Shown one piece after another: positions 1-9,544 of a stretch of 64,000 nucleotides of DNA. Numbering within the stretch: position 1 is the stretch's first letter; each line of letters opens with the position of its first letter. A program made the translations under genes and the position numbers. The notes beneath the pieces were generated by a model. That model searched no databases. It was given only the letters and a program-made list of their open reading frames with translations, and was not told where the DNA came from. The stretch is from Acinetobacter sp. P8-3-8. Lineage in GTDB: Bacteria; Pseudomonadota; Gammaproteobacteria; Pseudomonadales; Moraxellaceae. The stretch covers positions 1-64,000 of the forward strand of contig NZ_AFIE01000014.1 of the NCBI RefSeq assembly GCF_000214135.1. The letters run 5' to 3'.

Positions 1-1185
1 ATCACTTGTGGGTAGGGTTGCTCGGTTTTGGGATAAAGGAAAAAGAGCTTGGATAAACCAACGAGTTGGAAGGGTTGTTCTAAAAAAAATAAAACTGTTC
101 ATAAAGATTTTATTTTTTATTTTTTGGGTACTAAGGAATCCCAAAATTACTTAGTTGCTAATTCTAGTGGTAGTGCGAATCAAGCTAATATAAATAGTGC
201 AACTATTGAAGCACTTCCATTTCCTCAAATAGATTATTTAACTAGCGAAAAGATTTCTCAAGTTTTAAGAACTTTCGATGAAAAAATTTATCTTAACAGC
301 CAAATCAACCAAACTCTAGAATCCATCGCCCAAGCTATATTTAAAAGTTGGTTTATCGACTTTGATCCTGTCCGTGCCAAAATTGCAGCTAAGCAGGAAG
401 GCAAAGACACTGAACTTGCTGCCATGTGTGCCATTAGCGGTAAAAGTGAAGTTGAGATTCAGCAAATATCTGATGATGATTTTATTGAATTACAGGCGAC
501 TGCTGCACTGTTTCCTGATGAATTGGTGGAAAGTGAATTAGGGGAAGTGCCGAAGGGGTGGAATATTACAAAAATAGCTACTGTAACAGCTTCCATATTT
601 AGTGGAGGCACTCCTTCAACTAAAGAAGAGACATATTGGAATGGTGAAATACCGTGGCTATCATCTGGGGAAACCAGAAATAAAATTATTGTATCCACTG
701 AAAAATCTATAACTGAAACGGCAGTTAAAAAATCTTCAACAAAGTTAGCATTTTTTGGAGATATTCTAATTGCGAGTGCGGGACAAGGGCATACTCGCGG
801 GCAAACATCTTTTAATGCGATTGAATGCTATATTAATCAATCAATTGTTGCTTTGAGAGCAAATGATAAGGTTTCACCTTATTGGTTATATTATTGCTTA
901 GAGCCTCGTTATGATGAAATGCGTTCTCTATCGGACTCCCATAGTAGTAGAGGAAGTTTGACTACAAAATTATTAGCATCCATGCCAGTAATTCTACCAA
1001 CTAAAAAACTCGTAGTGAGCTTCGATAAAGTAATAAAATCTATGCTGACTCAACAAGTAAAAAATTTAAAAGAAACAAAAATATTAAAAGAAACTAGAGA
1101 TGCTTTAATACCAAAATTATTATCTGGTGATCTTGATATATCAGATCTAGTTAGTGAGACAGAGTATGAATATTCAGCAGAATGA
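1..1185 (+). CDS. hsdS: Type I restriction-modification specificity subunit HsdS, 5'-truncated by the window and frameshifted
   Basis: HsdS chooses the DNA target of a type I restriction-modification complex through two target-recognition domains separated by conserved helices. The end of the first domain is readable in frame 2 from base 2 (it contains INQRVGRVV) up to an A8 run at 82-89. From that run the homologous text continues in frame 1 (FIFYFLGTKES, then GSANQANIN). The conserved central repeat follows (DEKIYLNSQINQTLE, AIFKSWFIDFDPVRAKI). The second recognition domain starts near KGWNITKI, and the C-terminal repeat ends in ALIPKLLSGDLDI. Frame 1 alone has stops at 13 and 34, so a TTG at 49 could only start a protein lacking most of domain one. 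One extra A in the run, or a -1 slip, would join the frames. hsdM is presumably upstream of the window. Family identity is firm; whether the gene is intact, phase-variable or a pseudogene is not. Confidence 0.88.
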
Positions 1186-1723
1186 GTCACTAGGTTTTAT
1201 ACGTGTAATGATGGTGTTAAGTAGTTTTTCACCATTATTTATTTTGTGGGCTTTAAGGGGGAATCAAGAGGTATCTGATTTATACTTAATTCCCTTTTGT
1301 GCTTTATTTGTCATTGTTCCTAATTTATTTTTATGGCGAAGAATTAATGTTGCCAAGAAACAAAATGATAAACGCATAATAAAGGTTGGAACTGCAGATG
1401 ATCATAAGGATCACATTTTAGTTTATTTGTTTGCTACCTTATTGCCTTTTTATTCTGTTGGTATAGAGAGCTTAAGAGATATAGGGACTACATTAGTTGC
1501 TTTGATCTTTGTGATTTTCTTGTTTTTGCACTTAAATTTACATTACATGAATATTTTATTTGCAATGAAAGGCTATCGCATTTTTACAATTTGTCCGCCG
1601 GAGGATGATAACTCTATCAGTGGTAAAATACCTCAGGTACTCATTACAAAAAGAGCCATAGTGTTAAATGGTGATGAAATAGAAGCGTATAGATTAAGTA
1701 ATACAGTTTATTTGGAGATTTAA
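1166..1723 (+). CDS. kwaA: KwaA-like four-helix membrane protein (Kiwa defence candidate)
   Basis: This is a 185-residue protein with four hydrophobic segments at about residues 12-30, 39-57, 83-101 and 107-126. A basic loop follows the second helix, and a soluble tail of about 45 residues ends the protein. I chose the ATG at 1166, which overlaps the hsdS end by 20 bases; a GTG at 1154 is also in frame. The stop is followed one base later by the GTG of the next gene, so the two are translationally coupled. The assignment rests mainly on context: in Kiwa, KwaA is a membrane protein with four helices encoded next to the DUF4868 protein KwaB. On sequence alone I would call it only a membrane protein. 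Its place between hsdS and hsdR argues for a role in phage defence. Confidence 0.6.
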   Translation: MNIQQNESLGFIRVMMVLSSFSPLFILWALRGNQEVSDLYLIPFCALFVIVPNLFLWRRINVAKKQNDKRIIKVGTADDHKDHILVYLFATLLPFYSVGIESLRDIGTTLVALIFVIFLFLHLNLHYMNILFAMKGYRIFTICPPEDDNSISGKIPQVLITKRAIVLNGDEIEAYRLSNTVYLEI

Positions 1724-1724
1724 T

Positions 1725-2630
1725 GTGGTTCTAGATTTTGACTTTGACAATATTAAGAATATTGAATTTGGGGTGGGGAGAGAGTTAGAAGATCAAAATC
1801 AACAGTTTTTTGAGGCTGTTCCTGTAGATGTGAGTGTTCAGAAAGCATTAGTTGAGATGGCTAAGGCAACTGTTGAAATCATGAATAAAAGCAGTCCTAG
1901 TCCTGATTTATATCAACCGTCAGAAAAGCATGCAGGTATTGAATATTTATATTTACCGATTTCTGACCAAATGGCACAAACCATGAAGGACTTGCATGAG
2001 GCTTTAAACCTACCGATAAATAGCAAGGTTTTAAAAAATCCAACAGAAATTTTCTGCTATTTCGCTAGGTTTTCTGATCAATCTGGGAAAAAGCTAACTG
2101 CCTTACGCAGAGCTACTCAGTTCAAAGGAGTATTGAAAAATAAACTTATTAGCGTATGTGATGACACATTAAAAATTGTTGAAGAAAAAGTATTTAAACT
2201 AGATGCTGACTTTGATCTTTTAATTGATAATTCTAATATACATATAATTCGACCAAGTGCTTTTGAATTTGCTGGTAGGTTACAAGAAGCTATTTTACAA
2301 GCTGTGCCTGCAAATATTACTTCCATTGCAGCTGATATCAATTATGTCGATTTTACTAGCATTCAAGCTTATGCCGAGCAAAGACCTCGTGCGGCTCGGT
2401 ATATTGCATCTATTAAATCACAAGTTGAAACAAAGAATATCAATAAAGATAGCTTGAAATCATTATGTGAAAATACTGGAGTTGGTTTAACTATTCAGGA
2501 TGGAAAATTCTTTATAAATGGAGGGTCTGAGTTAGGTTTTTTAGAGGTTTTGGATCGGCGTCGTTACCGTTTAGAGTTGATTGATGGAAAAGCTGAAAAT
2601 TTTAAAGCGTCAAGCAGAAGTAAGTTATAA
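1725..2630 (+). CDS. kwaB: KwaB-like DUF4868 protein (Kiwa defence candidate)
   Basis: This is a soluble 301-residue protein with no signal peptide or membrane segment. It has the pattern I associate with DUF4868: LTALRRATQFKGVLKNKL at 124-141, FKLDADFDLLID at 157-168, RPSAFEFAGRL at 176-186, PRAARYIASI at 221-230 and LGFLEVLDRRRY at 270-281. In Kiwa, KwaB is the cytoplasmic DNA-binding effector that works with membrane-bound KwaA. The start is GTG at 1725, with GGAG about 9 bases upstream at 1714-1717 and only one base after the preceding stop. The competing ATG at 1723 reads only three codons. About 12 bases separate it from the hsdR start, so it looks co-transcribed with the restriction genes. 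The family call is moderately sure; the function is inferred from the family. Confidence 0.66.
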   Translation: MVLDFDFDNIKNIEFGVGRELEDQNQQFFEAVPVDVSVQKALVEMAKATVEIMNKSSPSPDLYQPSEKHAGIEYLYLPISDQMAQTMKDLHEALNLPINSKVLKNPTEIFCYFARFSDQSGKKLTALRRATQFKGVLKNKLISVCDDTLKIVEEKVFKLDADFDLLIDNSNIHIIRPSAFEFAGRLQEAILQAVPANITSIAADINYVDFTSIQAYAEQRPRAARYIASIKSQVETKNINKDSLKSLCENTGVGLTIQDGKFFINGGSELGFLEVLDRRRYRLELIDGKAENFKASSRSKL

Positions 2631-2642
2631 ATAAAAAATGAG

Positions 2643-5600
2643 ATGAAATCCATGAACGAAACACAACTCGAAAACTTATGCCTTGATTGGTTCTCTGAAA
2701 ATGGCTGGGGGGTCGTTCATGGTATTGATATTGCGCCTGACAGCAGTAATCCCCTACGCAAAGACTATAAACAAGTCTTAATTGAGTCAGATTTACATGC
2801 TGCATTTGAACGATTAAATCCACATCTTCCAATAAACTGTTTTGAACAAGTTTTACAAAAGCTGAATCAACCCGAAAGTCTAGACTTGGTGACTAATAAC
2901 CGTACCTTTCACCGTATGCTATTGGAAGGTGTACCTGTCACGTATAAGAAACAGGATGATTGGATAAATGACCATGCTTTCTTGGTAGACTTTAACCATG
3001 TGCATCAAAACCGTTTTGTTGCGGTCAATCAATTTACCATTATAGGTCGGAAGCAGCCGCGACGCCCTGACATCATCTGCTTTATCAACGGTATTCCCTT
3101 TGCCGTGTTGGAGCTAAAAAGCCCAACCGATGAAAATGCGGATATCTGGGATGCTTTTAACCAGCTCCAAACCTATAAAGAAGAAATCTCTGATTTATTT
3201 GTCTTTAATGAAGCTTTGGTAGTCAGTGATGGCATAACAGCTCGTGTCGGTTCACTGACGGCGAACCAAGAACGCTTTTTACCGTGGCGCACGATTAAGA
3301 ATGAAGATGACAAACCTGCCTTAGAGTGGGAGCTGGAAACGGTTGTTCGAGGTTTTTTTGATAGAGAGCTGTTTCTAGATTACATCCGATTCTTTGTGCT
3401 ATTTGAAACTGATGGTGAAAAGACCATTAAGAAAATTGCAGGCTATCATCAGTTCCATGCGGTTAGGGAAGCGGTTCAAGCGACCATTACAGCAGCCCAT
3501 CCAACTGGGGACAAAAAAGCAGGCGTTGTGTGGCATACACAAGGCTCGGGTAAAAGTATTTCCATGTGCTGCTATGCAGGCAAAATTTTACAGCAGCCAG
3601 CCATGCACAACCCAACCTTGTTAATCGTAACTGACCGTAATGACTTGGATGGACAGCTTTTTGAAACCTTTAGCAATGCTCAAGGTTTATTAAAACAAAC
3701 GCCAGTACAAGCAAATAACCGTGATGAGCTGAGAAAGTTTTTAGCTGAGCGTGAGTCTGGTGGCATCATCTTTACCACAGTACAAAAATTCGCATTACTA
3801 GAAGGTGAGAGTGAGCATCCATTATTGAATGGACGCCATAATATTGTTGTGATGTCAGATGAAGCACATCGTAGCCAATATGGTCTGAAAGCAAAACTGA
3901 GCAATGATGGCACATACAAGTTCGGCTATGCCAAGCATATGCGCGATGCCTTAAAGAATGCTGCTTTTATTGGCTTTACTGGAACCCCGATTTCGAGTGA
4001 GGATAAAGACACCCGAGCTGTCTTTGGTGATTATGTTTCCATCTATGACATTCAGGATGCCGTCGATGATGGTGCAACCGTCCCAATCTACTACGAATCA
4101 CGCTTGGCAAAGCTGGACATCAATCAGACTGAAATTGAAGATTTATCTGATCAAGTCGATGAAGTTGTAGAAGATGAAGAAGATGTTGGTAACCGAGAAA
4201 AGACCAAGAGTGAGTGGAGCCGACTAGAAAAACTGGTGGGTGCCACACCACGACTAAAACAGATTGCTGCGGATTTAGTCACACACTTTGAAGCCCGAAC
4301 CGAAGCCACGGCAGGTAAAGGTATGATTGTCACGATGAGCCGAGAGATTTGTGTTCATCTCTACAATGAGATTGTTGCTTTGCGCCCAGATTGGCATGAC
4401 CCTGATCCTGAAAAGGGTAAAATCAAAATTGTGATGACAGGTTCAGCTTCAGATAAACCATTGTTACAGCCACATATTTACAACAAGCAAGTTAAAAAGC
4501 GTCTGGAAAAACGATTCAAGGATGTAAACGATCCCCTGCAACTGGTGATTGTACGCGATATGTGGCTTACAGGTTTTGATGCACCGTGTACACACACCAT
4601 GTATATCGATAAGCCAATGAAAGGCCATAACCTCATGCAGGCCATTGCACGTGTGAACCGTGTTTTTAAAGATAAGCAGGGTGGACTAGTTGTTGACTAT
4701 ATCGGCATTGCTAATGAATTGAAGCAAGCATTAAAAACCTATACCGATGCCAAAGGTAAAGGTGAGCCGACTTTACGTGCAGAAGAAGCCTATGCAGTTC
4801 TTGCTGAAAAGATGGATGCCATACGAGGAATGTTTGCCAAAACCAATGAGCAGGTAGGCATGGATTTAAGTGCTTATGAAACTCAGGCACACCGACTGAT
4901 TATCTCCGCAGCTAACTATGTGCTGAGCTTAAAGGATGGTAAAAAGCGTTTTCTTGATTTAGTCCTGGCAACCAATAAAGCCTTCTCTTTATGCAGCACC
5001 TTGGATGAAGCGAAGAACCTGCACAAAGAAATTGCCTTTTACTCAGCCATTAAAGCGGTCATTAGCAAGCATACCTCTGTAGATCGTAAACTGTCGCAAG
5101 CTGAAAAGGACAGTACACTAAAACAGATTCTGGATAATGCTGTCATTGCAGATGGGGTAACAGATGTTTTTGCAATGTGTGGTTTAGATAAACCAAACAT
5201 TGGCTTGCTTTCAGATGAGTTCTTAGAAGATGTACGGCAGATGCCATATCGTAATTTGGCAGTTGAACTTCTAGAAAAGTTGTTGAATGACGGCATTAAA
5301 GCAAAGACGCGAAACAATGTGGTACAGGAAAAACGCTTCTCTGACCGTTTGCAGGAAACCTTGAGGAAATACAATAACCGAGCGATTGAAACTTCTCAGG
5401 TCATTGAAGAACTCATTCAAATGGCAAAAGAATTTCAGGCAGAGATGCAGCGTGAAGCATCACTTGGGTTAAATCCAGATGAAATCGCTTTCTACGATGC
5501 CTTGGCGAATAATGAAAGTGCTGTCAGAGAGCTTGGAGACGATACGCTGAAACAGATCGCACGAGAGATTACAGAGAAGCTACGGAAATCAACGACGGTC

Positions 5601-5756
5601 GATTGGCAGGTTCGGGATAGTGTGCGTGCTCAGCTGAAAATATTAGTACGTCGTACTTTGCAGCGTTGGAAGTATCCACCTGATAAAGCAGCTGAAGCGA
5701 TTGAGTTAGTGATGAAGCAGGCTGAGCAGTTGTCGAATGCTTGGACGAGTGGATAA
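2643..5756 (+). CDS. hsdR: Type I restriction endonuclease subunit HsdR
   Basis: HsdR is the ATP-driven translocase and nuclease of a type I restriction enzyme. The 1037-residue protein has the expected order. The N-terminal nuclease core has RRPDIICF and AVLELKSP (D143, E157, K159). The SF2 helicase motor has Walker A QGSGKS at 300-305, the DEAH box at 406-409, GFTGTPIS, and a motif VI region ([12 protein letters not shown]). A helical C-terminal region, which binds the methylase core, ends the protein. No internal stop or missing motif was seen, so the restriction subunit looks functional even though hsdS is frameshifted. ATG at 2643 gives [13 protein letters not shown] at 2652 (MNETQLEN) matches the usual family start and is equally possible, with only weak ribosome-binding sequence at either. 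It is the last gene of the operon. Confidence 0.96.
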   Translation: MKSMNETQLENLCLDWFSENGWGVVHGIDIAPDSSNPLRKDYKQVLIESDLHAAFERLNPHLPINCFEQVLQKLNQPESLDLVTNNRTFHRMLLEGVPVTYKKQDDWINDHAFLVDFNHVHQNRFVAVNQFTIIGRKQPRRPDIICFINGIPFAVLELKSPTDENADIWDAFNQLQTYKEEISDLFVFNEALVVSDGITARVGSLTANQERFLPWRTIKNEDDKPALEWELETVVRGFFDRELFLDYIRFFVLFETDGEKTIKKIAGYHQFHAVREAVQATITAAHPTGDKKAGVVWHTQGSGKSISMCCYAGKILQQPAMHNPTLLIVTDRNDLDGQLFETFSNAQGLLKQTPVQANNRDELRKFLAERESGGIIFTTVQKFALLEGESEHPLLNGRHNIVVMSDEAHRSQYGLKAKLSNDGTYKFGYAKHMRDALKNAAFIGFTGTPISSEDKDTRAVFGDYVSIYDIQDAVDDGATVPIYYESRLAKLDINQTEIEDLSDQVDEVVEDEEDVGNREKTKSEWSRLEKLVGATPRLKQIAADLVTHFEARTEATAGKGMIVTMSREICVHLYNEIVALRPDWHDPDPEKGKIKIVMTGSASDKPLLQPHIYNKQVKKRLEKRFKDVNDPLQLVIVRDMWLTGFDAPCTHTMYIDKPMKGHNLMQAIARVNRVFKDKQGGLVVDYIGIANELKQALKTYTDAKGKGEPTLRAEEAYAVLAEKMDAIRGMFAKTNEQVGMDLSAYETQAHRLIISAANYVLSLKDGKKRFLDLVLATNKAFSLCSTLDEAKNLHKEIAFYSAIKAVISKHTSVDRKLSQAEKDSTLKQILDNAVIADGVTDVFAMCGLDKPNIGLLSDEFLEDVRQMPYRNLAVELLEKLLNDGIKAKTRNNVVQEKRFSDRLQETLRKYNNRAIETSQVIEELIQMAKEFQAEMQREASLGLNPDEIAFYDALANNESAVRELGDDTLKQIAREITEKLRKSTTVDWQVRDSVRAQLKILVRRTLQRWKYPPDKAAEAIELVMKQAEQLSNAWTSG

Positions 5757-5814
5757 GTCAAATTCAATCAATATTAGACTTGTAAATGATCCAAAACTCC
5801 ATACATATTTTTTA

Positions 5815-5858
5815 AATGAATTATAAGGATAAAATATTTTTTATCCTTATAATTCATT
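5815..5858. terminator. Perfect 20-bp inverted repeat after hsdR
   Basis: The arms at 5815-5834 and 5839-5858 are exact reverse complements, with a 4-base loop. The stem is AT-rich with one GGAT/ATCC core. It lies about 60 bases after the hsdR stop. The side arms give A- and T-rich ends on both strands, which suits a bidirectional transcription end, although there is no long pure T run. It could also be a remnant of a small palindromic element. Confidence 0.6.
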
Positions 5859-5975
5859 GTCTTTAGTGAGGAAATAATACTAAAATAGCAATTTGATTAA
5901 ATGAAATATAACACTTTTTTGTAAAATCGAAATTTTAATGAAAATTAAAATATTAAATTAAGGGGTAGCACCAGA

Positions 5976-6593
5976 ATGAAAGGTACATTATTAGATTTTA
6001 GTATTCAAACAAATGAAGGGATTATTACTGGTCAAGATAATAATCGATATAAGTTTACAGGTGCTGAGTGGAAAGAAAATGTTTCCCCAAGCCGCGGACA
6101 GCAAGTCGATTTTGAAGTCAGTGAGTCTGGTCAGGCTGTTGGTATTTATCTTGAGTATCCAGCTCAAGCTCTAGCAAAAAAACAAATTTCTGCATCAACA
6201 GGCACAGCTGTAGAATTAAAAGATGAAGCAAATTATAACCTTCTCGACTGGTCAATGAAATGTATGCGGAAGTATGTCGATTTTTCTGGGCGTGCAAGAC
6301 GTAAAGAGTATTGGTATTTCTACCTATTCCAGATTATTGTCGGATTCGGTCTAGGGATAATTGCTGCCATACTTGACTTAAGTGATGATGGGTTGAATGG
6401 TATTATGGCTTTGATGTATTTAGTCTTTTTACTACCGAACTTATCTGTTCTTGCACGCCGACTGCATGACGTGAATCGTTCTGGATGGTGGATGCTTATT
6501 TCATTGACAATTATTGGACTTATTCCTCTATTTATTTGGTTGGTTTCAGAAACAAAGCAAGAATCAAACCAATGGGGACAACCTGCAAAATAA
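5976..6593 (+). CDS. DUF805 membrane protein with an N-terminal cold-shock-like domain
   Basis: This is a 205-residue protein in two parts. Residues 1 to about 62 look like a small beta-rich nucleic-acid-type fold (MKGTLLDFSIQTNEGIITGQDN, then RYKFTGAEWK and QQVDFEV), reminiscent of cold-shock proteins. Residues about 85-205 match DUF805: FSGRARRKEYWYFYLFQ, a glycine-rich membrane segment, LPNLSVLARRLHDVNRSGWWML, then a last helix ending in WLVSETKQESNQWG. The start ATG has AGGGG about 12 bases upstream. It stands alone after the hsd operon. DUF805 proteins are inner-membrane proteins of unknown function; the fused soluble domain is often seen in Acinetobacter relatives as I recall it. No specific role can be given. 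Confidence 0.8.
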   Translation: MKGTLLDFSIQTNEGIITGQDNNRYKFTGAEWKENVSPSRGQQVDFEVSESGQAVGIYLEYPAQALAKKQISASTGTAVELKDEANYNLLDWSMKCMRKYVDFSGRARRKEYWYFYLFQIIVGFGLGIIAAILDLSDDGLNGIMALMYLVFLLPNLSVLARRLHDVNRSGWWMLISLTIIGLIPLFIWLVSETKQESNQWGQPAK

Positions 6594-7452
6594 TTGAGCT
6601 AAGGGCTTTCTGCTAGTTTGTGGGAAGCCTTATTTTCTGTTCAAATTATGCTGCATCAAGTGAATGCTATACAATAAATTATGATTATCACCTTGGCACG
6701 TAATTGAGATAAGCATTGCTTTTTAAGTATTCGTAGACTTTGAGGATGCTGTGTTTTAATCTCAAGCATATTTTATTAACTTTTTTAGCTTTGACTGCCT
6801 GTTAAATTATCAGAATAAATAATAATGACTGGATATTTTACACCAAATTTACGCCACTAAAATTCAAAAATACTATAAATAATTGTTTTTAAAGGGTAAA
6901 ATTTATCATGATGTCCAATCCATCATCGGTGCAACACTGATTCGTGGAGATTGAGGGGCTTCAATGGTTTTGTCAGTATTCATTAAAAAATCAGGCTCTT
7001 CATCAGTGTTTATCAGCTTTTGTCTGCAAATACATGATAGCTATGCTATGTCTTGAAACAGAAGCGAGGTGCAAAAGAATATGTGGAATGATCTGTGGGA
7101 GCAGACACGAATAAAACGGAACATGATGCTTCATTTTTATTCAGGCTATTTCCAATAGCGCGCAATACTATCACAAAAATGGAATCGGTTCATTTGGCTG
7201 AGCATGTTGCTTTGAGAAAGGGATGAATACCTTATCTCAAGTTGAAACCTATCACGAGCATCGTGCCATGAGTCAAGATCACAGACTTGATTTTGGAATA
7301 GTTTGGTGCAGGAGCAGGTTTAAAACAACATGGCTTGGAACAAGAACTATGTTTATTGGTTTAAGCTAGCTTTAAGTTTTTGAGATTAAATTGAATCTTG
7401 TCAATCAAGCAAAGTTTATGTTGTATCACCTCCAGAGCATAAACCTTTTATA
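6594..7452. other. Long gene-poor stretch with possible decayed coding sequence
   Basis: No open frame with a plausible start and length is present. Between about 6900 and 7380 there are coding-like fragments in different frames, for example GKIYHDVQSIIGATLIRG near 6896 and NTLSQVETYHEHRAMSQDHRLDFG near 7225, broken by stops. They could be the relic of one gene, but I do not recognise the family. A terminator hairpin for plus-strand transcription lies just after them, which fits a dead plus-strand gene. Confidence 0.4.
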
Positions 7453-7480
7453 GCCACATCAACTCGATGTGGCTTTTTTT
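7453..7480 (+). terminator. Factor-independent terminator, plus-strand direction
   Basis: An 8-bp stem (GCCACATC / GATGTGGC, 7453-7460 and 7466-7473) has a 5-base loop and is followed by seven T residues. It points along the plus strand although no intact plus-strand gene precedes it for about 850 bases, and it faces the end of the minus-strand AraC gene. Confidence 0.75.
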
Positions 7481-7511
7481 ATGTTTGCTGAAAAGTAGAT
7501 CAAGCAAAGTT

Positions 7512-8504
7512 TCATGATTCTCTATTTTTACGAAATTGATCAGGCGTCTTACCCGTCCAACTTTGAAATGCACGTGAAAATGAATTGGGTTCGTCATAGC
7601 CCAGTAAAAAAGCAGTTTCAATAATCGACTGTTGCATTTCCATCAGATAGTGCCGAGCAAGTTCAAGTCTTAAATGATTCAGTTCAGCTTGAAAATTAGT
7701 CCCTTCAACAGAGAGTTTGCGTTGTAATGTTCTAGGGCTCACAGCCAACTGATGGGCTATATTTGCAATCGTACATTGTCCACTTGCCAAATTCTGAGCA
7801 ATACTCGCTCTAACATGAGAGGTATATGAAGAATCTTTTACAAGTTCTGCGAGTCGCAATTTAAGGCTGGGTTCCAATACATCCCAAAAGCTCTCATTGG
7901 CTGTTAGAAATTCTGTTTCAGCATCTTTGGCATGAAAAGAGATAGCAGCACAATCACCAATATCGACTGGAATACCAAAAAATGCTTCAGCTTCTTCATG
8001 GAAAGATATTGTTTCGGGCAAAGTAACTGAAGCTGGCACAATATGCTTTCTCGTCGCTAAACGGGTTAAGTGCATTAAAAAAATAACTTCAGTAATGAGT
8101 AACGATGTAGGCGGTGAAATGCTTGTTTCTGAACCTGTAAAAGTTGCTAACGTATAGGTTTCATCTATGTCAATTTTAAGCCGTAAAGGACCTAATAAAA
8201 GTTTATAGCGAGAAAAACGTAACAAGGCCACATTCAGATTCTGACTACATAGACATGCAAACATTAACGGATTAAAAATTTCAACTTTAATTGCTTGCCC
8301 AAGCTTGAGTGGGAAATCTTCCACATTTAAAAGTAGAACAAAGCTTTCCCAAAACCGAAAATACTCTTCAGCAGTTACGGTCGGTTGGCTACGATTAAAT
8401 AAGTCTAGTGGTAATCGTGCATGACGTAAGAGTTGAATCACATCAAGTTGAAGATCCTTTAAAAGGACCTTCCATGCTACGTCAAGTGAATATCGTTGTT
8501 GCAT
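7512..8504 (-). CDS. AraC-family transcriptional regulator
   Basis: This is a 330-residue regulator with the two-part build of the OruR/ArgR-like branch of AraC proteins. The N-terminal ligand-sensing region of about 220 residues (VTAEEYFRFWESF, ADLFNPLMFACLCS-like text) resembles the arabinose-binding-type domain. The C-terminal double helix-turn-helix contains CTIANIAHQLAVSPRTLQRKLSVEGTNF and IIETAFLLGYDEPNSFSRAFQSWTGKTPDQFR, the usual second-helix signature. It lies 17 bases downstream of the DJ-1/PfpI gene on the same strand, so they are probably one transcript and the regulator may control that gene. The inducer is unknown. Confidence 0.9.
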   Translation of the reverse strand: MQQRYSLDVAWKVLLKDLQLDVIQLLRHARLPLDLFNRSQPTVTAEEYFRFWESFVLLLNVEDFPLKLGQAIKVEIFNPLMFACLCSQNLNVALLRFSRYKLLLGPLRLKIDIDETYTLATFTGSETSISPPTSLLITEVIFLMHLTRLATRKHIVPASVTLPETISFHEEAEAFFGIPVDIGDCAAISFHAKDAETEFLTANESFWDVLEPSLKLRLAELVKDSSYTSHVRASIAQNLASGQCTIANIAHQLAVSPRTLQRKLSVEGTNFQAELNHLRLELARHYLMEMQQSIIETAFLLGYDEPNSFSRAFQSWTGKTPDQFRKNRES

Positions 8505-8521
8505 TGATCACTCCAACAGTT

Positions 8522-9508
8522 TTATCCAACAATAGCTCTCAATTGTTTTGCTTGTTCATCAATAGATTGAGGGCCATTTGATGTCATCAATTTAAGTGCT
8601 GGATCCCAAATAACTTTGATCGCGCCTGCATCTAATGTGGTTTCTACGTTATAGCCAACTTCTTTTAATGCGACATCCACATAGTAAGTTAATCGAGTTT
8701 TGTGATCAGGAATTTTAGGATAACTGACAGTAAGCGCAATTAATTCACCGTGTTTAGGCACCATGGTAATGGTTGCGCCAACGAATGGGTGATTTGGGTA
8801 ATCCTTGGGTTGACCAGATTGATCAATACGAAAACGAGCTGATGTCATTGCAATAGGTGCATGACAAATCATGGAGAGAATCACGTTATTTTCATACGCA
8901 AGATTGATGATTTCACCCAACCAAGGAGAATCTCGAAAATCTACCATTGGCGCATGACCACCAGGGAAGTGAATAAAATCAAAATCTGCTATGGAAAAAT
9001 CATCATTAGGATCACGATGCTTTTCTACAAGAGACTGTGCTGATAAATACTGTTTTGTCGGAAGTTGACTAAAAGCCGTTACCAAATCATTTCTCATTGA
9101 TGCTGCTTCGGGATCAGTATGAGGAAGTATTTCAGACACAGAAAGTGAACCTAAATGGCGATACGCAAGTTCTAATTCTTCTCTGCGACGTTCAACTAGT
9201 TCAGGATGATATTCTGCAAAAGATTTATGAGAAAGCATCTGAGAAATCGTCGCTTTAGTCAATTTGGACGTTGCCATAAAAGGCAAAGACATCCCATTAA
9301 TATCAAGTTGAGGAGTATGCCCATCAGGAGTACAAAATGTGAACTCATAATCTTTTTCAAATTCTTTTAATATTTGTGCGAGTTCGACCAAGAAAAAACC
9401 AGTTGAGATAGAACCGATTTCGACTGGTAGGCGTAGAGGAAGTTGTGTTGCGGAGGAAAGCAAGATAAGCGCTTTGCGTTTTTTGGCTGTATTTTGATCA
9501 TCAGTCAT
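8522..9508 (-). CDS. DJ-1/PfpI-family (type 1 glutamine amidotransferase-like) protein
   Basis: The protein has the DJ-1/PfpI alpha/beta fold. KRKALILLSS is the first strand, DFDFIHFPGGHAPMVDF the oxyanion region, and NNVILSMICHAPIAM the nucleophile elbow with its cysteine followed by histidine. A C-terminal extension after GATITMVPKHGE makes it longer (328 residues) than the core fold of about 190. The family includes glyoxalase III/Hsp31-like enzymes, proteases and isonitrile hydratases, so the activity cannot be fixed. I chose the ATG at 9508 because AGGA sits 9 bases upstream; an in-frame ATG at 9544 lacks this. It is followed at once by an AraC regulator on the same strand. Pairing of DJ-1-like genes with AraC regulators is common. 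Confidence 0.82.
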   Translation of the reverse strand: MTDDQNTAKKRKALILLSSATQLPLRLPVEIGSISTGFFLVELAQILKEFEKDYEFTFCTPDGHTPQLDINGMSLPFMATSKLTKATISQMLSHKSFAEYHPELVERRREELELAYRHLGSLSVSEILPHTDPEAASMRNDLVTAFSQLPTKQYLSAQSLVEKHRDPNDDFSIADFDFIHFPGGHAPMVDFRDSPWLGEIINLAYENNVILSMICHAPIAMTSARFRIDQSGQPKDYPNHPFVGATITMVPKHGELIALTVSYPKIPDHKTRLTYYVDVALKEVGYNVETTLDAGAIKVIWDPALKLMTSNGPQSIDEQAKQLRAIVG

Positions 9509-9544
9509 ATTGAATTTTCCTATGTTATTACTCAACGACTTCAA

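Noticed and set aside
49-1185. A complete hsdS starting at TTG 49
   Set aside because: Conserved HsdS sequence continues upstream in another frame, so this start only reflects where frame 1 becomes open after a stop. The gene is listed as frameshifted instead.
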